64,000 nucleotides of DNA from Sipunculus nudus (GCA_026874595.1 CM049313.1:13265508-13329507), one strand, 5' to 3'; positions 11,401-23,972 are shown, counted from the first letter of the stretch. A program made the numbers and translations. Notes: generated by a model from the sequence alone, not told the origin.

Positions 11401-12239
11401 TGAAATGTTTGGATATGGATATGGATCATCCACTATTGGCAAGTGAGCTATATATTCAAGATGGAAGACCTAGGATGAAAGTTTGGCTTAAAATGCATCC
11501 ACAGTTTCTTTAAAGATGCGAGTCCAGTGACCTTGACCTTTGACCTCATGACCCTAGAACCTATAGGGTTCTTAATTTAGTGGTGGGTCATACATAAGTC
11601 ACGTTTGAAATCCATATGGCTATCAATACTGGAGATATCATAAGAGGTGTGTGATTTTCACCAAATATGGACACATTAAAGGTCAAGGCCACTCTCATGG
11701 TAAAGGTCATGACCCAAATGTAAAAAGACCTCATCCCATAACCCATCTCTCTACATGTGCCTAATATGAAAGAAATCTGTCTATTAGTTTTTGACTTATA
11801 ATGCTTACAGTACTGTCAAGTGAAAATTATGGGGGTATTAAAAGGCGTTAAAAAAGTAAAGAATAATAGGTGGCGCCACCAGTTTCCGGTATATCACAAG
11901 GCTATCCAAGATCTTCGGTCACCTTGATTTTTGGACCAGTCCATGCAAGCTTATTTGAGATATTTATGAATAAGTGTTATTTTCAGCAAAAATGGACCTA
12001 TTCAAGGTCAAGGTCACTCTCCTAGCATAGGTCATGACCCCATTTTAAATAGGCTTCGTCCCCTTACCTATATCTATACAAATGTAAAGTTTGAAAAAGA
12101 TCAGTGAAATATTTTTTAGTTATCCCGCTCACAAGGTTTTTCTGTGGCGGCGGCAGCAGGGTAGTTGTGAAACCATAGTATCCCGACTTTGTCTGGGGAT
12201 ACAATAATTTAATCAAAATCCTAGATATGGCCACAAATG

Positions 12240-12535
12240 TGCAACCAGTTGTGCCACAGGCAGTGGGGCACCATGTGCCACAGCTAGTTGTGCCACGAGC
12301 TGTTGTGCCACATGTTCCACTGGCAGTTGTGTCACCTGTGACCAGATAGGTAGTTGTGGCCAGTAAAATTATTGTGCCCCAGGCAGTTGTGTCAATAACA
12401 GAAAGGTAGATGTGGCCAGTACAGTTATTGTGCCACCAGTTATGCCACATGTAACGAGGAAGGTAGTTATGTCCAGTAAAATAGTTGTGCTACCAGCTGA
12501 GCCACCTGTGGCCAGGAAAGTTGTTCTACAAGGTG
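12240..12535. repeat. Minisatellite built on GTTGTGCCAC
   Basis: About 300 bp of short imperfect repeats of the phrase CAGTTGTGCCAC and variants with GTGGCCAGTA. It opens a 128-codon frame on the minus strand of low complexity (Thr/Gly/Cys rich), which I treat as non-coding. Confidence 0.7.
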
Positions 12536-12544
12536 TGGGTTGGG

Positions 12545-13290
12545 GAATTAGACCTAAGAGTATAAGCAGTTAACTATTGATATTATAAACTGGAATTGGG
12601 GTACTGATGGGATATAAGACTTGAGAGCCATGTTGGTGGTGCATAAAAAAATGGTTACTTTTTACTGTAGGTGTCACTTAACACTGGGATATATTTGCAT
12701 AGTTGTACTCTGGTGAAAACTGATTGATTAGCGGGCTAGTTAATTCATTCAGACAGGCTTTAATTATTCATTAGTCAACTGACTGTTATTATTTAGATTG
12801 AGTGCCCTGTAATTATTGGTAACTTTGATTTTATTAAATGCAAATATAATATTAAGTATGTAACAGCAATTTGGAGATAATTTATTTATAGTTTTCTAAC
12901 AATATTCAAACTTACTTTAGACTTCTCTATCTTGTGCGAGCACCAGTATATGGTGTGTGGGCGTGTATGTGAGTGCGATTAAATAAGTCCCAACTTTAAT
13001 AACAAGCATTTAAATATTGCAGTCTATAATCCATGGAATGACAACATATCTTAGGGAAGAATACTTCCTTTGGGTTAACTTTAATTAGGCCATCCTGACA
13101 AAACAATATAACAGAGCTTAAGAGTACATGGTTATAGCAGCAGAATTTCCCGGTCTGCCGAGTAAAATCAGTGGGCCAGGCCCACAACAGCCCTATTAAA
13201 CACACAAGGTTTCAGGACAGATGAAAATACAGCTGCAAATCTGACAGCATCAATATAATTTGGCAGTCTCAAAATAAAGGAAAATATGCA
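12545..13290. other. Intron sequence, no feature recognised
   Basis: AT-rich intron 4 sequence of ARIH1. I see neither a gene nor a repeat family that I can name. Confidence 0.5.
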
Positions 13291-13292
13291 TT

Positions 13293-15199
13293 AACAAGTG
13301 ACCCATGGGTCATGACGTCAGCTGACTGGGAAGAGATTCGCAAAAGGAAATTTTATCATCTGAATGGTAGTATATACCCATTCATCTGAAGCATCAAACA
13401 GATTAACCAACAAGCTAAGATTTTGTCTGTATTAATATATCTCAAAAAAAAAGAGAAAAAATGCGTAAACTTTAAAACATATACAGGTGGCTCCACCAGT
13501 CTGCAGAAACTAATAAAAACACTTAATGGTCAATATCCATGCAAAGAATCATGGTTGTCTCTGGATTAGTTGTTCAGATACTTCAGCTTTTCTATCAAAT
13601 TTTCCATTATTCTGAGGGATACTTTGGAGTCCTATAGCTTGAAGGATATGGGTAACAGAGACCTAATATCAGGTTTCCACAGACACTTTTCATGGGCCTC
13701 CTTGCATGACAAGAATGAAGATTCTAGGTCCAGTTTTTACAATTGGTGACACGTTAACAGATGACAGCATCCTTAAAGGTCTCAAAAATAGAGAAAAAAA
13801 AATTGTAAAAGGTGGTGCACCCAGTCTGCTGAAACTGATGGAACACCTCATGATCAATATGTATGCCAAAAATCATGAGCATCAGTGTTTTAGTTATTGA
13901 GATACTGGATTTTTGTATCAAATTTTATATTATTCTGGGGGGGGGGGGGGGGGGGTGGTATTTTGGAGCCATACAGCTTAAAGGATATGGGTAACAGTGA
14001 CCTAATTTCAGGATTCCATGGAGACTTTTCATGGGTCTCCCTGTGTGTCAAGAATGAAGATTCTAGGTCCAGTAGTTACGATTTGAACCCTGTTGACAGA
14101 TAACTACATCTTTAAAGGTCTCAAAAATAGAGAAAAAAATTTGTAAAAAATCGAAAAATACAGGTGGCGCCACCAGTCTGCAGGAACTGATGGAACATCT
14201 CATGGTTAATATGTATGCCAAAAATCATGACCATCAGTGATGTAGTTAATGAGATATTGAAGTTTTTGTATGAAATTTTTTACTATTCTGGGGGGTAATT
14301 TGGGGCCCCATAGCTCGAAGGATATGGGTAACAGAGACCTTATTTCAGATTTCCATGGAGACTTTTCATAGGTCTCTCACTGTGTGAACAATGAAGATTC
14401 TAGGTCCAGTCTTAAGGATTTGTGCCCTGTTAACAGATGTCCACATTTTCAGAGGTCTCAAAAAAAGAGAAAACAAATAGTAAAAAATAAAAAAATACAG
14501 GTGGCGCCACAAGTCTGCAGAAACTGATGAAACAACTCATGATCAATATGTATGCCGAAAATCATGACCATCAGTGATGTAGTTAATGAGATGTTGAAGT
14601 TTTTGTATGAAATTTTTTTACTATTCTGGGGGGTACTTTGGGGCCCTAAAGCTTGAAGGATATGGGTAACACAGACCTAATATCTTGTTTCCATAGAGAC
14701 TTTCATAGGTCTCTCACTGTGTCAAGAATGAAGATTCTAGGTCCAGTCTTTTCAATTTGTGCCCTGTTAACAGATGTTCACATTTTTAAAGGTCTCAAAA
14801 TTAGAGAAAAAAATTTGTAAAAAATCGAAAAATACAGTTGGAGCCACCAGTCTTCAGGAACTGATGGAACATCTCATGATTAATATGTATGCCAAAAATC
14901 ATGACCATCAGTGATGTAATTAATGAGATATTGAAGTTTTTGTATGAAATTTTTTTACTATTCTGGGGGGTACTTTGGGGCCCCATAGCTCGAAGGATAT
15001 GGGTAACAGAGACCTAATTTCTGGTTTCCAAGGAGATTTTTTATGGACCTCTCCGAATGTCAAGTTACAAGATTCTAGGTCCAGCGGTTACGATTTGTGC
15101 TTGGTTAACGGACAGACTGACAGACGGACAGACAGATGGACGACGGACAAAGAGTGATCGCTATAGCTCAGCATGACTGAAAGTCAGCTGAGCTAAAAA
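13293..15199 (+). mobile_element. Pearl/HINE-like element with five core repeats
   Basis: It starts ACAAGTGACCCATGGGTCAT (containing the palindrome GACCCATGGGTC). It has five core units of about 337 bp, each beginning near GGTGGCGCCACCAGTCTGC, at about 13488, 13811, 14163, 14500 and 14836. A GACAGACGGACA-type microsatellite follows (about 15108-15148), then a terminal hairpin (15165-15194, arms AGCTCAGC and GCTGAGCT) and an A-run. This order fits bivalve pearl and HINE elements. A second full copy lies at 53183-55086. Confidence 0.78.
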
Positions 15200-16010
15200 T
15201 AGAAAAAATACAGATGGCACCCCCAGTTTTCAGGACTTGAAAATATCAATCATAATCAATAAACACACTGAGTTCAAGGACACTACTACTGTTATTTGAT
15301 TGTCTCAAAAACAGAAAAAAAATTTTACGAATTAGAAAAGGTGTACGTCACCAGTTTTCAGAAACTGACAAAACAAGTCATGATCAATATTCAAGGCAAG
15401 AACCATGGCAATCCATGCATTAATTATCAAGATACTGGAGGTTTTGAATAAATTTTTTAATTATTTGTGGTGTACTCAACCCCAATAGCTTGGAGAATAT
15501 AGGTCAGTAACCTAATTTCAAGTGTCCCAGGAGATTTTTTATTAACCTACCTGGTTTTCCAATCACAGGTTTCTAGGGTTAGGCCAAAAAAAAAATAGGT
15601 ATGGTTCTCAGGCACTTTTTTTCAGAAATCAATGCGGGGGGCGTTTTTTTTATTTTTAATTTTTTGTAATGTTTCGATAAAAATGACAAATGATTAGGGA
15701 AAAGCAAAATAATAACAGATTTATTTTGCTAAACAAGTCAAAACCCTACATTAATAAGGAAATTGTTTGATTTTATCTCCTTGAAAGAAATGTTTGAGCG
15801 GTTGCAGCACAAAATTGGTAAGTTTCTATTGAAAATCAAAATTAAAATTTTTGATGCGGGGGTTTAAAATTGATGTGGGCCGTGCCTGTGAACCATACCT
15901 TTTATTTTTTTTGGCCTTAGCAGTTATTATTTGTGCCCTGCTAACAGACAGCCAGACGGACAACAGACAAAGTGCATTCCTATACCTGTGCATGGCTAGA
16001 GCTAATAACC
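15200..16010 (+). mobile_element. Single-core pearl-like element, split by a MITE
   Basis: One diverged core unit (15205-15581) continues at 15917 with GCAGTTATTATTTGTGCCC and ends in GACAGCCAGACGGACAACAG. The Harbinger-like MITE at 15582-15916 interrupts it. Confidence 0.65.
15582..15916 (+). mobile_element. Harbinger-like MITE, copy 2
   Basis: 335-bp relative of the element at 417-722, in the same orientation and flanked by TTA (15579-15581 and 15917-15919). It splits a pearl-type core repeat: TTTCTAGGG on the left and GCAGTTATTATTTGTGCCC on the right rejoin into the usual core sequence once the MITE and one TTA are removed. Confidence 0.82.
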
Positions 16011-16014
16011 ATCA

Positions 16015-17125
16015 TGATATATTGTATTAATATAACAATCACTGAGTGAGATCATACAAACAAAGCTGATCCAGGACAAACTGGGACCAAAATCTTAAAC
16101 ATAATGGACACTGTTACACATGTCAGATGGTCATGAATAAGTGACACAGTATTTTTATATTTATATAACAATCACAGAGTGAAATCATGCAGACAAAGGC
16201 TTGAAAGCTCATACAGGACAAACTGGGACCAAAAATCTCAATCACACTTGACACATGTCAGATGCCCTGACCATGTGATTAAACCTTATCCACCCTCATG
16301 AATGTTTTCTTCTATTTAACAAATTCAACAAAGTGATGCAACAGAATGTTACATCATGACTGTACCCACTTTATATGTCAGCAAATGTGACCAGGCATAT
16401 GGTAGGTTCTGAAGGCCTATATTTAAGTACTGTGTTTGAATAAAATCTTCTATGCATTCTGGTGATATTTTATATTATATATATATTAAATAGTATATTT
16501 AGCCATAATAGTCTTCAAATAGTCAAGTATAAATGAGAGGTGAAGCCTTAGTTTCAACTTACTTTTTAATAGGTTAATATATATATATATATATTAACTA
16601 ATGCTGAACACTAGAGAAATATCAAACATAACTGTGTCAACATGGGTAAATCATGCATGATGCCATGAATATGAGATTGATATTTTACTCAGTTCTAAAT
16701 TCACATATATACAAATATAAAGATGTTCATATAAGAAATATGTACATGAACAATTTTAACTTCATGACTAGATTTATATTTAAGTGAACAACATTCCTGA
16801 TCTAAAGCTATCTTGACTTAATTCAGAGATCAATGTCTTAGTGATATTTATTTTCTGAAGAAAATATAAAAATTTAAGACTACTTCTTCAGCAGATGCAT
16901 TATCTTAACTAAGTGTAACTTACTTTCCCTACATGAATTTTTACTTGACCTAAAAAAGATGGTGATCCTAGCCACAAACATGTAAAGTGTGTGATCCACA
17001 TGATTATTTTGCAACATAAACATGCTCAAATGTTTGTTTATTGATAATATATCTCTTTAGCATTTGCACTGATAAACATCTAGGTAAATTTAAGATAAAG
17101 ATATTAATATATGATGTCATTTCTA
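16015..17125. other. AT-rich intron, one short direct repeat
   Basis: 16045-16120 is repeated at 16185-16265 (both with GGACAAACTGGGACCAAAA), next to remnants of the 27-bp TATAACAATCA repeat. TA runs near 16477 and 16577. Nothing else recognised. Confidence 0.5.
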
Positions 17126-17127
17126 CA

Positions 17128-17640
17128 AGAAAGACAAGAGCACTGCAAACGTGCTTAATATACCTGTCATGTATCTAGTGACCTCTGACCTCATTAAATA
17201 TGTGAATTTTGATAAGAATGTAAATCAGGTGAGAAAGTCTATTGGTAAATATGTATAATGAGTTTCATGAAAATTCATAGGATTCTGGGTAAGTCCCCAA
17301 GTGGCCTCCAAAGTGCAGTGACCTCTGACCTCATTAAATATGCAAAGAATTTGCTGGAATTCGAAATTTGATGAGTTATTTTATTGATTAAATTTTCTGA
17401 TAGGTTTTATCAAAATCCTTCATATTCTTTGTAACTTATTGCAGCACACCACAAAGTAGCTGAGTGACTCTTGACCTTATTAAATATGCGTGGCCCATTA
17501 TCGAACTAGGACGAGATAATCTGTAGGTTAGTACTAATGGTGTTTTTTACAAACAGCAAGTTATCGCAGTGACACTAAAAGTTAATGGACAGACAGTGGG
17601 TATACCATAATACTCCGGTCATATGACGGGCGTATAAAAA
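17128..17640 (+). mobile_element. Repeat with TGACCTCTGACCTCATTAAA units
   Basis: It starts AGACAAGAGCACTGCAAACG, has three units containing GTGACCTCTGACCTCATTAA or a variant, and ends GGTCATATGACGGGCGTATA before an A-run. Fragments of the same family appear near 19050 and 48690-48760. Confidence 0.55.
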
Positions 17641-17837
17641 TGGATCACTTGAGATAAGTTCTGCCTTTTGTAAAGGTTTATGTTGGACACACTTGTCCAG
17701 TTGGCAAGTAGGAACCCATTTTTATTTGCCCTACCACAATTTTCTGGAACTTTTACTTGCCCCAGGCAAGCAGTTAACCATTAATGTGGAGCCCTGACAT
17801 ACCTTATTTTCAGATATTTTGTTGTATGAAAAGAAGA

Positions 17838-18826
17838 ACAAGTGCCAATGGGCCATGACGCTCAGCTAATTTTGACTGGGTGCTCATTTTTTTTTATTAA
17901 TTTTATATATTGTCTGTGAGAAAAGCCTATGGCTAACTAAAAATGGACAGAAAATAAAAATTTTAGGATTCATAGGAGACCTGCCAAGGACCCTCCTGGA
18001 TTTCACAATAGAGGGTTCATAGGAAAATGGATACAGTTCGTGCCTTGTCTGTCTGGGTGCTCAAAACCATTTTTCAGCCCATAGGTCACAAAAATTTGGT
18101 CACCATAACCTAATTTCAGGTTTCCAAGGACACTTGTCTAGGACCTCCCTGAATTTAATGTTGAATAATTCTAGGCCTAATGGATACAATTTGTGCCCTG
18201 TCTGACAGTCTGGGTTCTTATATGACATCTTTTCTGATAGGTCACAAAATGTAGGTCACCATGACCTAATTTCATGTTTCCAAGGAGAGTTGCCAAGGAC
18301 CTCCCACAATGTTGCATTAGAAGATTCTAAGCCTAACAGGTACAATTTGTGCCCATCTTTCATTCAGGGTGCTCAAAATCAGGTGTTTTGTCTCGTAGGT
18401 CAAAAAATGTCGGTCACCATGACCTAATTTCAGGTTTCCAAGTAGACTTATGTAGAAACTCCCAGTATATTGTGTTAGAAGGTTCTAGGCCTCACAGATA
18501 CAATGTGTCCCAATCTGACATTCAGGGTGCTAATTTGACATCTTTTCCCTATAGGTCGCAGAATGTAGGTCACAGTGACCTAGTTTCAGGTTTCCGAGGA
18601 CATTTGCCTAGAATCTCTCAAAATGTCAGATTAGAGGATTCTAGGCCTAATGGATACAATTTATGCCCCGTCTGACTGTCTGGGTGCTCAAAATCATATT
18701 TTTAGCCCATAGGTCCCAAAATATAGGTCACGATGACCTAATTTCAGGTTTCCAGACGGCTGGACAGACGCCAGACAAAGGATGATCGCTATAGCTTAGA
18801 TGACTAACAGTTAGCTGAGCTAAAAA
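17838..18826 (+). mobile_element. Pearl/HINE-like element with about 157-bp cores
   Basis: It starts ACAAGTGCCAATGGGCCATG. The phrase GGGTGCTCAAAATCA or a variant recurs at about 18055, 18212, 18367, 18525 and 18683, a period of 157 bp, close to the roughly 160-bp cores I recall for bivalve pearl elements. It ends with GGACAGACGCCAGACAAAGG, the hairpin region ATAGCTTAGATGACTAACAG, and GTTAGCTGAGCTAAAAA. It lies about 33 bp from the exon 4 donor of ARIH1. Confidence 0.78.
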
Positions 18827-18858
18827 TGAAAAAAAAAGTAAATGTATATGACACTTAC

Positions 18859-18933
18859 CGACTGTGGCAGGTTGTCAAAGCAAATTTCACACACGACCTC
18901 CACAGAGTTAGCAGCAGTAGAAGATCTGGTTTT
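18859..18933 (-). CDS. ARIH1: ARIH1, coding exon 4 (start of RING1)
   Basis: 75-nt exon in phase 0 at both ends, with a TTTACAG acceptor and a GTAAGT donor. It encodes 25 residues, KTRSSTAANSVEVVCEICFD then NLPQS. The CxxC pair (CEIC) is the first zinc-ligand pair of RING1. Joined to exon 5, the spacing from the second cysteine to the next ligand is 13 residues, the same as in the vertebrate protein. The linker before it diverges from vertebrates, as expected for a flexible segment. A pearl-like repeat ends about 33 bp beyond the donor, and intron 4 on that side is the longest visible (17.7 kb). Confidence 0.93.
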
Positions 18934-19490
18934 CTGTAAATAAACAACAGGGTATCAACCTGATGAGAAACATCATTTTACAGTGCTCTATCATTACATA
19001 AAATATTGTCAAAACACAAAACCATAAACAGTGCATATTTCACCTGTTGCATATCTTGTGACCGCTGACCATTATGCATGGATTTTGCCCATAATCAAAA
19101 TGTTACCTGTAAAGTAACAAATTTCTTTATCAGTACAAAAATTTCAAATGTCAGGGACAAATTTCAAATGTTCATGAATGAAAGAGAATGAAAAATGAAA
19201 CGAGATGATCCATTAGTTTCAATCAGTTCTGACAGACAGGTCATAATCAAATAACAGTAGGTGACAAAGATATCTTATAAAAACAATCATATTACAAGAT
19301 AGATTGAATCAGCATTAATGATAATGTGTCATTTCCATGCAGGATTTATGGAGAAATTGGTGCTTTTGTATAAATATTTACACAAATGGACTTGCTAGTC
19401 ATTTGTTTGGATAACTCTTTTCAAACATGGGATTACAGGAATATATATACATATATCTGGATATTATTTAATTTTGCTTGTCAGGTGCAA

Positions 19491-19983
19491 AACAAGTGAC
19501 CCATGGGTCATGACGCTCAGTTGACAAGCATGACCTGTATTTAAAGCCTGATGGTATACCATATGGTATCTGACCATACTTGAAAGATGGAAGGTTTGGG
19601 ATGAAAAGTCTGACTTGAAATGCATCCACAACTTTTTTCAAGAAGTTAGTCCTGTGACATTGAGCTTTGACTCTAAGACCTAAATATCAGAAGGTTTGTT
19701 CCTCTATTGACATGTAAGGTTTGGGATGATTATTTTGGCTATAAAAATTAATTCTGGGAGGTGCAAACACACCCCGTAACTCAGAGAATAAAGGTCACAG
19801 TGACCTAATTTCAGATCTGCAAGGAGATCTTTTTAGAACCTCTAAGACTGCATAGGGTTCATGTATCTAGCCCTTACAGTTACAATTTGTGCCCTGCTAA
19901 GGGCTGGACGGACAGATGGAAGGACGACGGACAAAGACCCATCGCTATAGCACAGCATGACTAAAAGTCAGCTGAGCTAAAAA
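19491..19983 (+). mobile_element. Short pearl/HINE-like element
   Basis: Complete short copy from ACAAGTGACCCATGGGTCAT to GTCAGCTGAGCTAAAAA, with a GGACGGACAGATGGAAGGAC microsatellite before the terminal hairpin. Confidence 0.72.
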
Positions 19984-19984
19984 T

Positions 19985-22900
19985 CACTGAAACTGCACTG
20001 ACAAAAGGATTTCTAAGGTGGCTAACTGGCAGACATAATGGATTTCTGACAAGTCTGACATTTGATATCACTCATCCTCCAATAAGAGACCAAACTTGTA
20101 GCAAATTCTCCAAAGGATGTTACAGTAATGAATGTCCAAAACAATTCAAAAGGCATTTTCAGGCCCTCATATTAGATTTATAGATATGCAAATGTAAAAA
20201 GTGTAAGTCCAATATTTTTTTATTATCACTCTACTTTTCAATGCGATCAGCAGGGTAGGTAAACTGCAAAACCTGAAAGAAAAGGAATGCAGAAAGCATG
20301 ACTAAAGGTCTTGTAATAAAAAATTAGATGTGTCGGAACGACACGAATGCCCCCGCCTGGGGCAAATTAGAAACATTTGTTAAATTTTGAAAAATTTTTT
20401 AAGTTCAGGAGGTGTCATATGGTCAAAGGTAGGTCAGCAAGGGCAAAATGTAAACTTGATCTGTTAGTGGTCATTATCAAGCAACACGTTAAAAATCAGG
20501 CCAGTATCTGCAGGCACTGTGAAAAAAAGTCCATACATGTGCATTTTCCATAAAATTTCTGTCTTTCATGAAATTTTCTGTTTAGGAGCCGTAAAACAAT
20601 CAAAAGTAGGTCAACCAGGTTGAAACGCGAACTCGATCTGTAACTGTCATTTTCTGCCCATACATAAAATCAGGGTGGTATCTACAGGCATTGAGGAAAA
20701 AAAGTCAGTACATATGCATTTGTTATGAAAATTTCTATTTTTCATGAAACTTTCTATGTTCAGGAGCAGTCAAATGGTCAAAAGTAGGTTAACTGAGACA
20801 AAACAAGAACTTGATCTGTAACTGGTCATTATCTGCCTACACACCAAAAATCAGGCCTGTATCTGCAGGCATTGCGAAAAAAAGGCCGTACATGTGCACT
20901 TTTTCATGAAATTTTCTATGTTAGAGCACCGTCAAACGGTCAAAAGTAGGTCAACTGGGACAAAACATGAACTTGATCTGTAACTGGTCATTATCTGCCA
21001 ACACACCAAAAATCAGGCCAATATCTGCAGGTATTGCACAAAAAAGTCAGAAAATGTGTATTTGCCATGAAAAGTTATATTTTTCATGAAATTTTCTATG
21101 TTCAGGAGCCGTAAAACGGTCAAAAGTAGGTCAACTGGGACGAAACGCAAACTAGATCTGTAGCTGGTCAATATCTGCCCACACACCAAAAATCAGGCCA
21201 ATATCTGCAGGCACTGCGAAAAAAAGTCTGTACATGTGTATTTGCCATGAAAATTTATATTTTTCATGAAACTTTCTATGTTCAGGAGCAGTCAAATGGT
21301 CAAAAGTAGGTTAACTGAGACAAAACAAGAACTTGATCTGTAACTGGTCATTATCTGCCTACACACCAAAAATCAGGCCTGTATCTGCAGGCATTGCGAC
21401 AAAAAGGCCGTACATGTGCACTTTTTCATGAAATTTTCTTTGTTAGAGCACTGTCAAACCGTCAAAAGTAGGTCAACTGGGACAAAACATTAACTTGATC
21501 TGAAACTGGTCATTATCTGCCCACACACCAAAAATCAGGCCAATATCTGCAGGTATTGCAAAAAAAAGTAAAAAAATGTGTATTTGCCATGAAAAGTTAT
21601 ATTTTTCATGAAATTTTCTATGTTCAGGAGCCGTAAAACGGTTAAAAGTAGGTCAACTGGGACGAAACGCGAACTAGATCTGTAACTGGTCAATATCTGC
21701 CCACACACCAAAAATCAGGCAAATATCTGCAGGCACTGCTAAAAAAAGTCTGTACATGTGTATTTGCCATGAAAATTTATATTTTTCATGAAATTTTCTA
21801 AGTTAAGGAGCTGTAAAAAGGTCAAAAGTAGGTCAACTAGGACGAAACTCGAACTCAATCTGTAACTGGTCATTATCTGCCTACACACCAAAAATCAGGC
21901 CAATATCTGCAGGCATTGCGAAAAAAGTCCGTACATGTGTATTTGTCATAAAAATTTTTATTTTTCATGAAATTTTCTAAGTTTAGTAGCTGTAAAACGA
22001 GCAAAAGAAGGTCAACTGGGAAGAAACGCAAAATCGATCTGTAACTGGTCATTATCTGCCCACACACCAAAAATCAGGTCAATATCTGCAGGCACTGGGA
22101 AAAAAAGTCAGTACAACTGTTTTATTTTCGGATGCAAAAGGACGGAATGACGGACATTGGTAAAACTATATGCCCCGGCCACTTTGTGGCGGGGGCATAA
22201 AAAGCCATCCTAAATCCAGGTACACATCCCATATTATGAGAACAAACATTTGCTTTTATATCTGGTGATTTATATAAAAATATTCAGATATCTAGGAAAC
22301 TAAGTTTATTACTATGATTCCATAAAATAAACTGCAAAATGTTCCCATCATCTTATAAATCAGTAGCTAAACCTTAATACTATACTCTCACAGTCTTAAT
22401 GCCTGGCTGAAGCATTCAAGCAACAGTGTTTTTGTTATGCAGTAATGAGGTATTTATCACTCAGCCTTATCACTTAACAGGCTGATACAAAAGAGAGTTA
22501 TATGTCACCAGCATCACTCACAATTACAGCCACTCAGTGAGATGTACCATAACCAATGGTTATATGTACAAGAAAAATAGAGATGGTCTACAAAATAAGT
22601 TATTGTGAACATCCTTGACCTATGGCCTTGGCCTTTTGCCCATATATCACTTGGATTCTTTCTAAAAGATGGGTAACTATTAACCGCTTACATCTGGCCG
22701 GGTGTAATTACTTGGCAACCAATGAGTGAATAACTTAGACCTGCAACCTTTAACCTCCTGACCAGCTGACCTCAAAATCAATTAGTTATTTCTTCATGCA
22801 AAAAGACCCATATATATGAAGTTTGAATCACATTCAGTGATGCATAGATGTGGCATATGTGAAAGACTGAAGGTTTGGGTTGAACAGTTTCACTTGAAAT

Positions 22901-23440
22901 ATGTTCACAAGCATTTAGAACAATATTGTGACTTTGACCTTTTGAACTCAACATCAATAGGCTTCTTCCCCTATTGGTAAGTAAGCCATATATGACAGAT
23001 GGAAAGTATAGATTGAAAAGTTTGCCTGAAAATGACTCCACGCAAGAAGAGGGTGCTGTGAACTTGACCTTTGACCTCAAAATCAACAGGTCTTTTCCCC
23101 TGTTGGCAGAGAAACGATATCAGTGCTGAAAGGTTTGGAATGAAAGGTCTAGCTTGAAATGTGTCCACAACCTTTTCAAAGAAGTGGATCCTGTGACCCT
23201 GACCTTTGACCTTGTGACCTCAACATCTATAGGATTCTTCTCCCACTTAGTAGGTGAGCTATATGTGAAAGATCAAAGAATTGGGATGAAAGGTTTGGCT
23301 TAAAATGCATCCACAGGCTTTTCAAAGAAGTTGGTTTGACCTTAATTATGGTTCTTCCCCTGTTGGTAGGTGAGCTGTATGTGAAAGATGGAAGGTTTGG
23401 GATGAAAATTTCCGCTAAAAGAATTATTTCTGGGGGGTGC
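19985..23440 (+). repeat. Dispersed duplication of 62425-64000, interrupted by a satellite element
   Basis: 19985-20322 plus 22199-23440 read continuously against 62425-64000 with modest divergence. The sequence between (20323-22198) is absent from the other copy. The right part carries GTGACCTTTGACCT-type units around 22930, 23050 and 23195. Confidence 0.85.
20323..22198 (+). mobile_element. Inserted satellite-bearing element with hairpin ends
   Basis: The left end carries a perfect hairpin (GTGTCG, loop GAA, CGACAC) then AATGCCCCCGCC. The right end carries the hairpin GCCCCGGCCAC, TTT, GTGGCGGGGGC then AT. AATGCCCCCGCC and GGCGGGGGCAT are inverted with respect to each other. The interior is a satellite of about nine units of 180 or 162 bp with the phrase AAAAGTAGGTCAACTGGGAC. 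The uninterrupted site at about 62745 defines it as an insertion. Confidence 0.8.
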
Positions 23441-23664
23441 AAACACACCCCCATAACTTTGAGAATATAGGTCGCAGTGACCTAATTTCAGGTTTGCAAG
23501 GAGATCTTTTTAGAACCTCTAAGACTGCATAGGGTTCATGGCCCTAGCCCCTACGGTTACGATTTGTGCCCTGCTAACGGACGGCCAAACGGCAAAAAAG
23601 GACGACAGACAAAGACCCATCGCTATAGCCCAGCATGACTGAAAGTCAGCTGAGCTAAAAAAAA
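23441..23664 (+). mobile_element. 3' end of a pearl-like element
   Basis: GATATAGGTCGCAGTGACC-type core sequence, a GGACGACAGACAAAG segment, and the end hairpin through GTCAGCTGAGCTAAAAA. It closely resembles 19760-19983. Confidence 0.65.
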
Positions 23665-23972
23665 TCATTTGATAATACTCTGACGTGAATATTTGTCAGT
23701 CAAATATCTATGACATTAGTGAACAAAATGTTATCGGTACCACCATAACTGGTATGATCCAATAAATATCCAAAATCAACTTACATAACAGATTTCCAAG
23801 AAAGCTATTCAAATCAATCAAGTTGATTTTTTTAGTTTTATTTTCAAGAGTTATTTTCCTAATCACTTTAATTTTGGCACCCCCACCCCCCTTCAGTGCT
23901 ACTCCAGTGCTCTAATCTAGGCACCAAAATAGACTTGCTTTAATCTTGGCACCCCTCCCCAGTAGAACTTAC

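Larger units (their letters stand above)
5821..12211 (+). mobile_element. Composite element (same family as 25511-26514) enlarged by nested insertions and arrays
   Basis: The left end has CTTGGCACCGCAGGTGC then GTATCCCCAGACA. The right end has CCGACTTTGTCTGGGGATAC then AA. Both match the termini of the 1.0-kb element at 25511-26514. Between them lie family segments (5979-6160; 11640-12210), a 2-kb palindrome-rich element (6459-8472) and a 288-bp tandem array (8480-11400). I infer one element opened up by later insertion and amplification. Confidence 0.6.

Noticed and set aside
12064-12450. 128-codon minus-strand frame of Thr/Gly/Cys repeats
   Set aside because: It lies on the GTTGTGCCAC minisatellite and the end of a mobile element; low complexity, no domain.
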